In this document: piece after piece, positions 25,047-33,753 of the stretch
Layout of the letters: the number at the start of each line of letters is the position of its first letter
Position numbering within the stretch: the first letter of the stretch is position 1
Source: Streptomyces sp. TLI_146
Lineage (GTDB): Bacteria > Actinomycetota > Actinomycetes > Streptomycetales > Streptomycetaceae
DNA: 64,000 nucleotides
Direction: 5' to 3'
Assembly: GCF_002846415.1 (NCBI RefSeq)
Contig: NZ_PJMX01000001.1
Span: 4,402,001 to 4,466,000, forward strand
Notes under the pieces: generated by a model
Seen by the model: the letters and a program-made list of their open reading frames with translations, nothing else
Databases searched by the model: none
What the model was told of the DNA's origin: nothing
Program-made: the position numbers and the translations under genes

Positions 25047-26438
25047 ATGGTCTCCGCGCGCGCTGCCCAGGTTCTCGTCGCCTCCAACCGCGGCCCCGTC
25101 TCGTACGCCCTCGGCGCCGACGGGACGCTGACCTCCCGGCGCGGTGGCGGCGGCCTGGTCTCCGGCCTGTCGGCCATCGGCTCCGAGGCGAACGCCCTCT
25201 GGGTCTGCTCGGCGCTCGGCGACGGCGACCGGGAGGCCGTGCGGCGCGGGGTGGGCGAGCCGGGCGTGCGGATGCTCGACATCGACGCGGGGACGCACGC
25301 GGACGCGTACAACGGCATCGCCAACTCGGTGCTGTGGTTCGTTCACCACATGCTGTACCAGACGCCGCTGGAGCCGGTCTTCGACGCGGAGTTCCGGCGC
25401 CAGTGGGGCGCGTACGAGACGTACAACCGCGCCTTCGCGCAGGCGCTGGCGCAGGAGGCGGCGGACGGGGCCTCGGTGGTGGTCCAGGACTACCACCTGG
25501 CGCTGGTGCCGGGCCTGCTCCGCGAGCTCCGCCCCGACCTGCGGATCGGCCACTTCTCGCACACGCCGTGGGCGCCGCCGGAGTACTTCCGGATGCTCCC
25601 GGACGACGTGGCGGAGCAGTTGCTGCGGGGGATGCTCGGCGCGGACCGCCTCGGCTTCCTGACACACCGCTGGGCGGACGCGTTCACGCGCTGCTGCACG
25701 GACGTGCTGGGCGGGACCGGCGACACCCGGATCGGGGTGCACGGGCTCGGCGCGGACGCGGAGTTCCTGCGCCGCCGCTCGCACGAGCCGGACGTCGAGG
25801 AGCGGATGGCCGCGCTGCGGGAGGAGATCGGCGCGGGCCGCCGGACGATCGTGCGGGTCGACCGCACGGAGCTGTCGAAGAACATCGTGCGGGGGCTGCT
25901 GGCATACCGGCAGCTGCTCGACGAGCGGCCCGAGTGGCGCGAGCGGGTGGTGCACGTGGCCTTCGCGTACCCCTCGCGGCAGGACCTGGCGGTGTACCGG
26001 GAGTACACGGCGGAGGTGGCGCGGGTGGCCGACGCGATCAACTCGGCGTACGGGACCGATGACTGGACCCCGGTCGTCCTCCACGTCAAGGACGACTTCG
26101 CACGGTCGCTCGCGGCGTACCGGCTGGCGGACGTGGCCCTGGTGAACCCCATCCGGGACGGCATGAACCTGGTGGCCAAGGAGGTCCCGGTCGTCTCGGA
26201 CGAGGGGTGCGCCCTGGTCCTGTCGCGGGAGGCGGGGGCGTGGGAGGAGCTGGGGGCGGATGCGGTGGTGGTGAACCCGTATGACGTGTCCGGGACGGCG
26301 TCCGCGTTGCACGAGGCGCTGTCGATGGCGCCGGAGGAGCGGGGGGCGCGCTCCAAGCGGCTTGCCGCTGCGGCGACTGCGTTGCCGCCGCAGCGGTGGT
26401 TCTTGGAGCAGTTGGAGGCGCTGCGGTCGGGTGGTTGA
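25047..26438 (+). CDS. otsA: Trehalose-6-phosphate synthase
   Basis: GT20 retaining glycosyltransferase of 463 residues making trehalose-6-phosphate from a nucleotide-glucose and glucose-6-phosphate. Matches: VASNRGPVSY, RRGGGGLVSGL (donor loop), VVVQDYHLALVPGLLRELRPDLRIGHFSHTPWAPPEYF, RVDRTELSKNIVRGLLAYRQLL, and DVALVNPIRDGMNLVAKEVPVV. ATG at 25047 or GTG at 25041; no strong ribosome site, so translation may be leaderless. otsB lies convergently downstream, separated by a large palindromic repeat, an unusual arrangement since the two are often co-transcribed. Confidence 0.96.
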   Translation: MVSARAAQVLVASNRGPVSYALGADGTLTSRRGGGGLVSGLSAIGSEANALWVCSALGDGDREAVRRGVGEPGVRMLDIDAGTHADAYNGIANSVLWFVHHMLYQTPLEPVFDAEFRRQWGAYETYNRAFAQALAQEAADGASVVVQDYHLALVPGLLRELRPDLRIGHFSHTPWAPPEYFRMLPDDVAEQLLRGMLGADRLGFLTHRWADAFTRCCTDVLGGTGDTRIGVHGLGADAEFLRRRSHEPDVEERMAALREEIGAGRRTIVRVDRTELSKNIVRGLLAYRQLLDERPEWRERVVHVAFAYPSRQDLAVYREYTAEVARVADAINSAYGTDDWTPVVLHVKDDFARSLAAYRLADVALVNPIRDGMNLVAKEVPVVSDEGCALVLSREAGAWEELGADAVVVNPYDVSGTASALHEALSMAPEERGARSKRLAAAATALPPQRWFLEQLEALRSGG

Positions 26439-26440
26439 TT

Positions 26441-26626
26441 CCCCCACCCCGCCCCTTCCCGAAAGCCTCCGGCGGGTGTCGTTCGTCTGCGGACCGTGCT
26501 GGGTTGCTCGCGCAGTTCCCCGCGCCCCTGGGTAGTCAGGGGCGCGGGGAACTGCGCGACCAGCCACCCACGGTCCGCAGACGAACGGGTCCCTCGGAGA
26601 GTTTCGGGAAGGGGTGGGGTGGGGGC
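26441..26626. repeat. Dispersed repeat as a near-perfect palindrome between otsA and otsB (locus D)
   Basis: A reverse copy (26481-26529) and forward copy (26538-26586) are separated by only eight bases, giving an almost fully paired stem of about 48 pairs. An outer module, CCCACCCCGCCCCTTCCCGA and its complement (near 26444-26463 and 26604-26623), continues the pairing. It should act as a bidirectional terminator for the convergent pair. Confidence 0.92.
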
Positions 26627-26627
26627 T

Positions 26628-27470
26628 CTAAAGGCAGGCCGCCAAGGCCGACAGGAGCGACACCACTCCCACCGGGCCCGGGACCCGCACATCCGCCCGC
26701 TCCGACACCTCCGGCACCTCCGAAGACCCGCTGCACACCAGCAGCCCCGGCACCCCGTCCGAACGAAGCTTCTCCACCGCACCGAACGCGGGCAGATCGC
26801 CGAGGTCGTCACCGGCGTACAGCACGGACCCCGCCCCCACCTCCCGCAGGTACTCCGCCAGCGCCACCCCCTTGTCCATCCCGGGCGGGCGCAGCTCCAG
26901 GACCATACGGCCGGGCTCAAGGATGAGGCCGTGGCGGGTGGCGAGGGCGGCGAGCGGGTCGCGCAGCGCGGCGTACGCGGCCGAGGGGTCCGTGGCCCGC
27001 CGCGTATGGACCGCGACGGCCTGCCCCTTCTCCTCGATCCAGGTGCCCCGCCAGGCCCCGTGCGCGTCCAGGACACCCGGCAGCTCGGCCCGGGCGGCCG
27101 TGACCCCGGGGTGCGGCGCGGGCGCGTGGACCGTCCCGGTCACCGCGTCCCAGCGCTCGGCGCCGTAGTGGCCGAGCACCACCAGGTGCTCCAGGCCGGG
27201 AACGCCCGCGAACCCCCCGTACCGTACGGCCACACCCGCCGGACGCCCCGTGATCACCGCGACCGAGGCGACCTTCGGGGCGAGGGCGGCGAGGGCGGGG
27301 ACGGCGCCGGGGTGGGCGCGCGCCTGCTCGGGGTCGGGGACGATCTCGGCGAGCGTCCCGTCGAAGTCGAGGGCGATCACGGCCCGCTCGGGCGCGGCCA
27401 GGATCGCGGCCAGCGCCTCGCGTCCGGCGGAGGTGGCAGGGGTCGGCAGGGGGTGCGGTTGGCTGCCCAT
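26628..27470 (-). CDS. otsB: Trehalose-6-phosphate phosphatase
   Basis: HAD-superfamily phosphatase of 280 residues. Catalytic DFDGTLAEIVPDP (nucleophile Asp near residue 35), VAVITGRPAGVAV, LVVLGHYGAE, a cap region (WIEEKGQAVAVHTRRA), LELRPPGMDKGVAL and VLYAGDDLGDLPAF. It completes trehalose synthesis with OtsA, encoded convergently. ATG at 27470. Its stop is two bases from the end of the repeat palindrome described above. Confidence 0.95.
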   Translation of the reverse strand: MGSQPHPLPTPATSAGREALAAILAAPERAVIALDFDGTLAEIVPDPEQARAHPGAVPALAALAPKVASVAVITGRPAGVAVRYGGFAGVPGLEHLVVLGHYGAERWDAVTGTVHAPAPHPGVTAARAELPGVLDAHGAWRGTWIEEKGQAVAVHTRRATDPSAAYAALRDPLAALATRHGLILEPGRMVLELRPPGMDKGVALAEYLREVGAGSVLYAGDDLGDLPAFGAVEKLRSDGVPGLLVCSGSSEVPEVSERADVRVPGPVGVVSLLSALAACL

Positions 27471-27521
27471 GTCACGACCCTAGCGGCGCGGGGCGGATCA
27501 CAGCCATGGCGGGGAGGGCGG

Positions 27522-27767
27522 TTATGCGCGGCGCTCGCGCTGGGCCTCGCGTATCCGGCGCAGCCGGTTCACCGTGACCGGGTCGTGGGCCAGCGCCCGC
27601 TCGTCGTCGAGCAGGGCGTTGAGGAGCTGGTAGTAGTGCGTCGGCGAGATCCCCAGCCGCTCCCGTACGGCCCGCTCCTTGGCCCCGGGCCCGGCCCAGG
27701 ACCGCCGCTCAATGGCCAACACGGCCCGAGCCCGCTCACTCAGCCCGCCCTCGTCGTGGTCAGTCAT
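27522..27767 (-). CDS. DUF3263 small DNA-binding-like protein (81 aa)
   Basis: HTH-type small protein: LSERARAVLAIERRSWAGPGAKERAVRERLGISPTHYYQLLNALLDDERALAHDPVTVNRLRRIREAQRERRA. The central part resembles a sigma-4-like helix-turn-helix. ATG at 27767; the longer open frame upstream is dispersed-repeat translation. It is conserved beside otsB in actinomycetes as far as I recall. Function unknown; DNA binding is inferred. Confidence 0.85.
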   Translation of the reverse strand: MTDHDEGGLSERARAVLAIERRSWAGPGAKERAVRERLGISPTHYYQLLNALLDDERALAHDPVTVNRLRRIREAQRERRA

Positions 27768-27789
27768 ACAACCCAACGTATCGCCCCCC

Positions 27790-27877
27790 TGCGGGGCGCC
27801 CAGGGGATTGCCGCGCAGCGGCATCCAAGGGGCGCGGGGAACTGCGCGACCAGTCGGGGACGGCCCGCAGACAAACC
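27790..27877 (+). repeat. Dispersed repeat, single forward copy with loop remnant (locus E)
   Basis: Starts with TGCGGGGCGCCCAGGGGATT, then GCCGCGCAGCGGCATCCAA, then the core GGGGCGCGGGGAACTGCGCG...CCCGCAGACAAAC. It lies just past the stop of the sugar-binding lipoprotein gene (minus strand) and upstream of the DUF3263 gene. The presence of the loop half without the reverse arm suggests a deletion derivative of a full palindrome. Confidence 0.9.
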
Positions 27878-27887
27878 CCGGGCAGAA

Positions 27888-29159
27888 CTACTCCGCGTTC
27901 TCCGCCTCCGTGGCCACCTTCGCGATCCCCTCCAGCACCGACCGAGGGTCCCCCTCCGGCGACACCGCCCCGCCGATCCGCTTCTTGATCGTCTCGCTCA
28001 CCTTCGGCCACGACGTCTTGCCGACCGGCGGCAGCTCCGACGTCGACAGCGCGGCCAGGAACTCCTTGAGCTCCGGGTGCTTGCCGTTGTTCTGCATCGC
28101 CTGCGACGCCGTACGGGTCGCGGGCAGCAGGGCGTACTTGTCCGCGAACGCCAGCACGTTCTGGTCGTTGAACGTGAAGTCCAGGAACTTCCCGATCTCC
28201 TCGCGGTGGCCGTTCTGCTTGAAGCCCATGATCCAGTCGGCCACGCCCATCGACGCCTTGGCCTTGCCCTCGGTGCCGGGCAGCGGGACCATCCCGTACT
28301 TCACGCCCTTCTTCTTGGCCTGCTCCATCAGCGACGGGTGGCCGTTGAGCATGCCGACCTCGCCCTTGGCGAACGCGTCGAAGGCCGCCTGGCGGTTGAG
28401 CTTCGCCGGGGCGACGGGGCCGGTCAGGCCCTCCTCGACCAGGTTCTTCTTCAGCCAGTTGAAGGTCTTGATGTTCTCGGGCGAGTCGATGTCGTACCCG
28501 GAGATCTGGTTGACGTACGAGCCGCCGCCGCTCAGCATCCACATCATCGTCTCGGCCTGGGCCTCCTCGCTGCCCAGCGGCAGCGCGAACGGGGTCTTGA
28601 CCCCCTTGGCCTTCAGCGCCTTGGCGTCGGCCGCCAGCTGCGCCCATGTCTGCGGCGGCTTGATGTGCGCCTTGTCGAAGAGCGTCTGGTTGTAGAACAG
28701 CAGGCGCGTGGAGGCGACGAACGGGATGCCGTACTGGACGCGCTTCATCTCGCCCGCGTCCGCCAGCGGCGCCAGGAAGTTCGCCTGGACGGGGATGGAG
28801 AGCACCTGGTCGACGGAGTAGAGCTTGCCGGCCGCCGCGTAGTCGGAGTACGCGCCGATCTGCGCGATGTCGGGGGCCTTGCCCGCCTTCACCATCTCCG
28901 CGACCTTGGCGTCGACGACGTCCCACGAGTAGACGGAGACGTCGACCTTGACGCCGGGGTTCTTCTTCTCGAAGTCGGCGACGACGTCGTGCCAGTACGC
29001 CTTGGTGCTGCTGCCGCCCGCGATGTCGTAGTCGGCGGCGACCAGCTTGAGGGTGACGCTGCCGGAGCCGCTGTCGCTGCCGCAGCCGGTCAGGCCCACG
29101 GCCGCCATGCCGAGTGCGGCGACCGCCGCCGTCAGACCAATGAAGCGCCGCTGCTGCAC
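27888..29159 (-). CDS. ABC-type sugar-binding lipoprotein
   Basis: Extracellular solute-binding protein (family 1) of 423 residues. Signal peptide with lipobox LTGC (Cys near 26), then KLVAADYDIAGGSSTKAYWHDVVADFEKKNPGVKVDVSVYSWDVVDAKVAEMVKAGKAPDIAQIG, typical of carbohydrate ABC receptors. GTG at 29159. No permease genes are adjacent; the ATPase could be MsiK, encoded at 57.2 kb. It is divergent from nagK, and a DasR-like site lies in the shared 229-bp region, so an amino-sugar ligand is plausible. Ligand not determined by sequence. Confidence 0.9.
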   Translation of the reverse strand: MQQRRFIGLTAAVAALGMAAVGLTGCGSDSGSGSVTLKLVAADYDIAGGSSTKAYWHDVVADFEKKNPGVKVDVSVYSWDVVDAKVAEMVKAGKAPDIAQIGAYSDYAAAGKLYSVDQVLSIPVQANFLAPLADAGEMKRVQYGIPFVASTRLLFYNQTLFDKAHIKPPQTWAQLAADAKALKAKGVKTPFALPLGSEEAQAETMMWMLSGGGSYVNQISGYDIDSPENIKTFNWLKKNLVEEGLTGPVAPAKLNRQAAFDAFAKGEVGMLNGHPSLMEQAKKKGVKYGMVPLPGTEGKAKASMGVADWIMGFKQNGHREEIGKFLDFTFNDQNVLAFADKYALLPATRTASQAMQNNGKHPELKEFLAALSTSELPPVGKTSWPKVSETIKKRIGGAVSPEGDPRSVLEGIAKVATEAENAE

Positions 29160-29261
29160 GTGCTCTGTCCCACCCTCGTTGTTCGCCAGTCGGTCCCCCG
29201 TGAACGTCCTGTTCGCAACGTCCTGTCTACATGAGCTGCGATCTTCTCTTGCGGCCGGGGC

Positions 29262-29277
29262 TGAGGTCTACACCAGT
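29262..29277. promoter_or_regulatory. DasR-like dre site, sugar-binding protein / nagK intergenic region
   Basis: TGAGGTCTACACCAGT, 12 of 16 matches to the dre consensus, located about 103 bases before the start of the sugar-binding lipoprotein gene and 112 before nagK. Confidence 0.5.
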
Positions 29278-29371
29278 TGGGTATCACTTCCGCAACTTCT
29301 GCCGCCGCCGCCCCACCCGTACGGCCGTATTCCGGGCGGCACTTGGGAAAACGCTTACCCGCCGCCCGGTG

Positions 29372-29387
29372 AGTGGACTAGACCTTT
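29372..29387 (+). promoter_or_regulatory. DasR-like dre site at nagK
   Basis: AGTGGACTAGACCTTT, 13 of 16 matches to the dre consensus, ending one base before the ATG at 29389. DasR control of nagKA is established in S. coelicolor, which supports this call. Its position would block translation initiation or the promoter core. Confidence 0.75.
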
Positions 29388-29388
29388 C

Positions 29389-30408
29389 ATGGGTGAACGC
29401 GCGAGACTGTCCCCCGTGAGACACGTCATCGCCCTGGATGTGGGCGGCACCGGGATGAAAGCCGCCCTCATCGGGGTGGACGGCGGCCTGCTGTACGAGG
29501 CGCGCAGGCCCACCGGCCGCGAGCGCGGCCCCGAGGCCGTCGTCGAGAGCATCCTCGACTTCGCCGCCGAGCTGCGGACGTACGGCGAGGAGCACCTCGG
29601 CGAGAGCGCCGTGGCGGCCGGCGTCGCCGTGCCCGGCATCGTCGACGCCGAGAACGGCATCGCGGTCTACGCGGCCAACCTGGGCTGGCGCGACGTCCCC
29701 ATGCGGCGGCTGCTGAGCGAGCGGCTCGACGGCGTGCCCGTCGCCCTCGGCCACGACGTGCGCACCGGCGGCCTCGCCGAGGGCCGGATCGGCGCGGGCA
29801 AGGGCGCCGACCGCTTCCTGTTCATCCCGCTCGGCACCGGCATCGCCGGGGCCATCGGCATCGACGGCCGCATCGAGCCGGGCGCCCACGGCTACGCGGG
29901 CGAGATCGGCCACATCGTGGTGCGCCCCGGCGGCATCCCCTGCGGCTGCGGCCAGCGCGGCTGCCTGGAGCGCCTCGCCTCCGCCTCCGCCGTCACCCAG
30001 GCGTGGGCCGAGGCCAGCGGCGACCCGGACGCGGACGCGGCCGACTGCGCCAAGGCCGTCGAGTCCGGCGACCCGGCGGCGCGCGCCGTGTGGCGGAACG
30101 CCGTGGACGCGCTCGCGGACGGCCTGGTCACCGCGCTCACCCTGCTCGACCCCCGCACCCTGATCATCGGTGGCGGACTCGCCGAAGCGGGGGAAACCTT
30201 GTTCGTACCGCTGCGGGCGGCCGTCGAGGAGCGCGTCACGTTCCAGAAGCTGCCCGCGATCGTCCCGGCGGCCCTCGGCGACACGGCGGGCTGCCTGGGC
30301 GCGGGCCTGCTCGCCTGGGACCTGCTCGACACCGCCGCCCCCTCGTCCGGCTCCTCTTCGTCCGGCACCGACGCCGGTCCCACCCACTCCTCGGAGGTAA
30401 CCGCCTGA
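29389..30408 (+). CDS. nagK: ROK-family N-acetylglucosamine kinase
   Basis: Sugar kinase of 339 residues. ATP-binding DVGGTGMKAALIG, acidic catalytic loop ALGHDVRTGGLAEG, the phosphate motif PLGTGIAGAI, and the ROK zinc motif GIPCGCGQRGCLE. Followed by nagA with a one-base TGATG overlap, so it most likely phosphorylates GlcNAc to GlcNAc-6-phosphate; a glucose kinase role is possible by sequence but less so by context. ATG at 29389 lacks a clear ribosome site; GTG at 29416 (VRHVIALDVGG) is a good alternative. The C-terminal ~25 residues are Ser/Gly-rich. DasR-like sites lie upstream. Confidence 0.9.
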   Translation: MGERARLSPVRHVIALDVGGTGMKAALIGVDGGLLYEARRPTGRERGPEAVVESILDFAAELRTYGEEHLGESAVAAGVAVPGIVDAENGIAVYAANLGWRDVPMRRLLSERLDGVPVALGHDVRTGGLAEGRIGAGKGADRFLFIPLGTGIAGAIGIDGRIEPGAHGYAGEIGHIVVRPGGIPCGCGQRGCLERLASASAVTQAWAEASGDPDADAADCAKAVESGDPAARAVWRNAVDALADGLVTALTLLDPRTLIIGGGLAEAGETLFVPLRAAVEERVTFQKLPAIVPAALGDTAGCLGAGLLAWDLLDTAAPSSGSSSSGTDAGPTHSSEVTA

Positions 30409-31544
30409 TGGCCACCAGCAAGGTCCTCTCCGGCGCCCGCGTCGTCCTGCCGACCGGGGTCGTCGAGAACGGACGCGTGATCGTCGAGGGCGGGAAGATC
30501 GCCGGAAGCGCGCCCGAGGCCGCCGAGCGCGTCGACCTCACCGGCCACTGGGTGGTCCCCGGCTTCGTCGACATGCACGTGCACGGCGGCGGCGGCGCCT
30601 CCTTCACCAACGGCACGGTCGACGACGTCCTCAAGGGCGTCCACACCCACCGCCTGCACGGCACCACCACCATGGTCGCCTCCACCGTCACCGGCGAGAT
30701 GGATTTCCTCGCCCAGCGGGCCGGGCTGCTCTCCGAGCTGGTCGAGCAGGGCGACCTGGCGGGCATCCACTTCGAGGGCCCGTTCATCTCGCCGTGCCGC
30801 AAGGGCGCCCACAGCGAGGACCTGCTGCGCCACCCGGACCCGGCCGAGGTCCGCAAGCTGATGGACGCGGCCCGGGGCACCGCCAAGATGTTCACGCTCG
30901 CCACCGAGCTCCCCGGCGGCCTGGACTCCGTACGGCTGCTCGCCGAGCACGGCGTGATCGCCGCCATCGGCCACACCGACGCCACGTACGAGCAGACCGT
31001 CGAGGCGATCGACGCGGGCGCCACCGTCGCCACCCACCTCTACAACGCGATGCCCGCGCTCGGCCACCGCGCGCCCGGCCCGATCGCCGCCCTCCTGGAG
31101 GACGAGCGGATCACCGTCGAGCTGATCAACGACGGCACGCACCTGCACCCCGCCTCCCTCGAACTCGCCTTCCACCACAAGGGCGCCGACCGGGTCGCGT
31201 TCATCACGGACGCCATGGACGCGGCCGGGTTCGGGGACGGGCTCTACCACCTCGGCCCGCTGGAGGTCGAGGTCAAGGAGGGGGTCGCCCGGCTCGTCGA
31301 GGGCGGCTCCATCGCGGGCTCGACCCTCACCCTGGACCGCGCGTTGCGGCGCGCGGTGACCGTCGACGGCCTCCCCGTCGAGGACGCCGTCCGCGCGCTC
31401 AGCGCCAACCCGGCGCGGCTGCTCGGCGTGTACGACAAGGTCGGCTCGCTGGAGCCGGGCAAGGACGCGGACCTGGTGGTCCTGGACGAGGCGTTCGCGC
31501 TCAAGGGCGTGATGCGGCGCGGCGAGTGGATCGTGGCGCTTTAG
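30408..31544 (+). CDS. nagA: N-acetylglucosamine-6-phosphate deacetylase
   Basis: Amidohydrolase of 378 residues producing glucosamine-6-phosphate and acetate. Metal site DMHVHGGGGASF, HFEGPFISPCRKGAH, AAIGHTDATYEQ, HLYNAMPALGHRAPG, DGTHLHP and catalytic Asp in FITDAMDAAGF. Translationally coupled to nagK (TGATG). It joins GlcNAc catabolism with GlcNAc-6-phosphate made by MurQ. ATG at 30408, with GGAGG 10 bases upstream. A terminator hairpin follows. Confidence 0.97.
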   Translation: MATSKVLSGARVVLPTGVVENGRVIVEGGKIAGSAPEAAERVDLTGHWVVPGFVDMHVHGGGGASFTNGTVDDVLKGVHTHRLHGTTTMVASTVTGEMDFLAQRAGLLSELVEQGDLAGIHFEGPFISPCRKGAHSEDLLRHPDPAEVRKLMDAARGTAKMFTLATELPGGLDSVRLLAEHGVIAAIGHTDATYEQTVEAIDAGATVATHLYNAMPALGHRAPGPIAALLEDERITVELINDGTHLHPASLELAFHHKGADRVAFITDAMDAAGFGDGLYHLGPLEVEVKEGVARLVEGGSIAGSTLTLDRALRRAVTVDGLPVEDAVRALSANPARLLGVYDKVGSLEPGKDADLVVLDEAFALKGVMRRGEWIVAL

Positions 31545-31555
31545 CCCCTACGGCT

Positions 31556-31604
31556 GGACGGTGGCCGGATTCCGGGGCTGTGGGGTCTGGGCCGGCCACC
31601 GTCC
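31556..31604 (+). terminator. Hairpin after nagA
   Basis: GGACGGTGGCCGG (31556-31568), 23-base loop, CCGGCCACCGTCC (31592-31604). Thirteen pairs, 12 bases after the nagA stop. Confidence 0.65.
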
Positions 31605-31622
31605 GTTTGGCATGATCACCTC

Positions 31623-32543
31623 GTGATCCTGACCGTCACGCTGAACACGGCACTCGACCTCACCTACCGGGTCCCGGAGCTCGTCCCGCACGCCAGTCAC
31701 CGCGTGGACGAGGTCACCGAGCGCCCCGGCGGCAAGGGCATCAACGTCGCCCGGGTGCTGGCCGCGCTCGGCCACGAGAGCGTCGTCACGGGCTTCGCGG
31801 GCGGCCGCACCGGCGCGGTGCTGCGCGAACTGCTCGCCCCGCTCGCGCCCGTCGACGCGCTGGTCCCGGTCGCCGGGACCACCCGCCGCACGATCGCGGT
31901 CGTGGACGCGGCCACCGGCGACACCACCCAGCTCAACGAGCCGGGCCCGCAGATCACGGCCGACGAGTGGGAGGCGTTCCTCACGGCGTACGAGCCGCTG
32001 CTGCGCGAGGCGGACGCGGTGGCGCTCTGCGGCAGCCTGCCGCCCGGGGTCCCGGTCGGCGCCTACGCGGACCTCGTACGCCGGGCCCGCACCGCGGGCG
32101 TCCCCGTACTCCTGGACACCAGCGGCGAGCCCCTGCGGCGCGGCCTGGCGGCCCGCCCCGACCTGATCAAGCCGAACGCCGACGAACTGGCCCGCCTCAC
32201 CGGCTCCCGCGAACCCCTGCGCGCGGCCCGCGACGCCCGCCGCCGAGGCGCCCACGCGGTGGTCGCCTCGCTGGGCCCCGAGGGCCTGGTGGCGGTCACC
32301 CCGGACGGCACCTGGCAGGCCACCCCGCCGTCCCCGGTCCGCGGCAACCCCACGGGCGCGGGCGACTCGGCGGTGGCGGCCCTGCTGTCCTCCCTGGTGG
32401 AGAACCTGCCGTGGCCGGACCGCCTCACCCGGGCGGTGGCCCTGTCGGCGGCGACGGTACTGGCACCGGTGGCGGGAGAGTACGACGCGGGGGCGTACGA
32501 GGAACTGCTCACCGGGGTACGGGTGAACGCCCTGACGGGCTAG
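31623..32543 (+). CDS. PfkB-family sugar-phosphate kinase (1-phosphofructokinase-like)
   Basis: Kinase of 306 residues: ILTVTLNTALDLTYRVPEL, RPGGKGINVARVLAALGHES, CGSLPPGVP, LIKPNADELARLTG and the anion-hole GNPTGAGDSAVAALLSSL. This is the 1-phosphofructokinase/tagatose-6-phosphate kinase branch. No fructose PTS genes are adjacent; instead it follows nagA after 78 bases and a hairpin, so a phosphosugar from amino-sugar catabolism is conceivable. GTG at 31623. Substrate uncertain. Confidence 0.88.
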   Translation: MILTVTLNTALDLTYRVPELVPHASHRVDEVTERPGGKGINVARVLAALGHESVVTGFAGGRTGAVLRELLAPLAPVDALVPVAGTTRRTIAVVDAATGDTTQLNEPGPQITADEWEAFLTAYEPLLREADAVALCGSLPPGVPVGAYADLVRRARTAGVPVLLDTSGEPLRRGLAARPDLIKPNADELARLTGSREPLRAARDARRRGAHAVVASLGPEGLVAVTPDGTWQATPPSPVRGNPTGAGDSAVAALLSSLVENLPWPDRLTRAVALSAATVLAPVAGEYDAGAYEELLTGVRVNALTG

Positions 32544-32548
32544 CGGGC

Positions 32549-32628
32549 CGGGGATTGCCGCGCAGCGGCATCCAAGGGGCGCGGGGAACTGCGCGACCAG
32601 CCACCCACCGGCCCGCAGACAAATCCCC
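32549..32628 (+). repeat. Dispersed repeat, single forward copy with loop remnant (locus F)
   Basis: GGGGATTGCCGCGCAGCGGC, ATCCAA and then the core GGGGCGCGGGGAACTGCGCG...CCCGCAGACAAA. It fills the convergent gap between the PfkB kinase and the CBM protein. Almost identical to locus E. Confidence 0.9.
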
Positions 32629-32634
32629 GGCCGA

Positions 32635-33624
32635 CTAGTACTGCTTCTTCGTCTTGCTGATCTCGACCCAGTCGAACACCGCATCGCACTGGTTCCCCTG
32701 CTCGCAGGAGAACTTGATGGTGTTCTGCCCCTGCTTGAGGGTGACCTGCGTCCAGGTGGTCTGCCAGTTCTTCTCCAGGTTGGGGTCCGAGCTCCCTATG
32801 AAGTTCCCCAGCCGGACCGGCTGCGCGTTGGGCTTGCCGTTGACCGTGACCGTGGCGTTCGCCTCCTTCGCGGGGTTGGCGTACCGCACGTAGAGGTAGT
32901 AGCCCCCGGAGGACGGCAGATCGGCCTGCCAGGTCAGGGACGCGCCGATCTGGTTGAAGCCGTTGACGTACGCCCCGTCCGTGCCCTGCGCGCCCTTGAC
33001 GTCCTTGGCCAGCACCGCGCCGCCGCCCAGCTTCAGCGTCGCCGCGTCCTGCTTGGGGAGCTCCTGCGCCGCGGGGGACGCCGAGTCGGAGGGCTTCTGG
33101 GACGGCTGCTGCGAGGTGCCCGTGGAGCCGCCGCCCGACGGCTTGCCCGCGTCGTCGTCCTTCTTGCCGTCGCCGTTGGTGGCGAGCGCCACACCGATGC
33201 CGATGACGACCGCCGCGACCACCGCGACCGCGCCGATCAGCAGCCCCTTGGTGTTGGGGCCGCGGCTGCCGCGCCCGCCGCCGCCGTCGGCCGGGGGCGC
33301 GGGCCGGTGGGGGCCGCCGCCGTAGGTCTCGGGCGCCGCGTACTGGGCGGTGGGCTGCCCGTACTGCTGCGGCTGCTGTCCGTAAGGAGCCTGCGGCTGG
33401 CCGTACTGCTGCTGCGGGACCTGCCCGTACTGGCGCTCGCCGACCGTCCGCACCTGGTTGTACGAGGTTCTGGGCACGCCGGGCTGGTGCGGGGCACTCG
33501 GGCCCGGGTAGCCGTAGCCACCGGAGCGGGGCGGGGTGGCGCCGGAGGCCTGACCGTCCTCGTACAGATAGCCGAACGGATCGTCGTCCTCGGGCGTGCT
33601 CGCGCCGTTGTTGCCGGGCGTCAT
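32635..33624 (-). CDS. Membrane-anchored carbohydrate-binding-module protein
   Basis: Protein of 329 residues. A cytoplasmic Gln/Tyr/Pro-rich region (about 45-100, with repeated QYGQP-like units) is followed by one membrane segment (GLLIGAVAVVAAVVIGIGVAL, about 126-146), a Ser/Gly linker and a C-terminal CBM35/CBM6-type beta-sandwich (ATLKLGGGAVLA...GFNQIGASLTWQADLPSSGGYYLYVRYANPAKEANATVTVNG...WTQVTLKQGQNTIKFSCEQGNQCDAVFDWVEI). The two Cys in the last part likely pair. Surface glycan binding is inferred. ATG at 33624. It ends right at the dispersed repeat. Confidence 0.85.
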   Translation of the reverse strand: MTPGNNGASTPEDDDPFGYLYEDGQASGATPPRSGGYGYPGPSAPHQPGVPRTSYNQVRTVGERQYGQVPQQQYGQPQAPYGQQPQQYGQPTAQYAAPETYGGGPHRPAPPADGGGGRGSRGPNTKGLLIGAVAVVAAVVIGIGVALATNGDGKKDDDAGKPSGGGSTGTSQQPSQKPSDSASPAAQELPKQDAATLKLGGGAVLAKDVKGAQGTDGAYVNGFNQIGASLTWQADLPSSGGYYLYVRYANPAKEANATVTVNGKPNAQPVRLGNFIGSSDPNLEKNWQTTWTQVTLKQGQNTIKFSCEQGNQCDAVFDWVEISKTKKQY

Positions 33625-33753
33625 CCGGGGTCACTCCTCACTGTTCGCCAGCCGTCGCCGACCGGCCGAGCCTACCCCGAACGGCCGACACCATGGCCGC
33701 GACCTCGTCCCGGAGCCCGGGGACCGGCCGGGGCGCACAAGAGCAGGCGGCGG

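Noticed and set aside
26496..29234. 912-codon open frame on the plus strand across otsB and the sugar-binding protein
   Set aside because: Antisense shadow spanning two real genes, a repeat and an intergenic region; composition is not protein-like.
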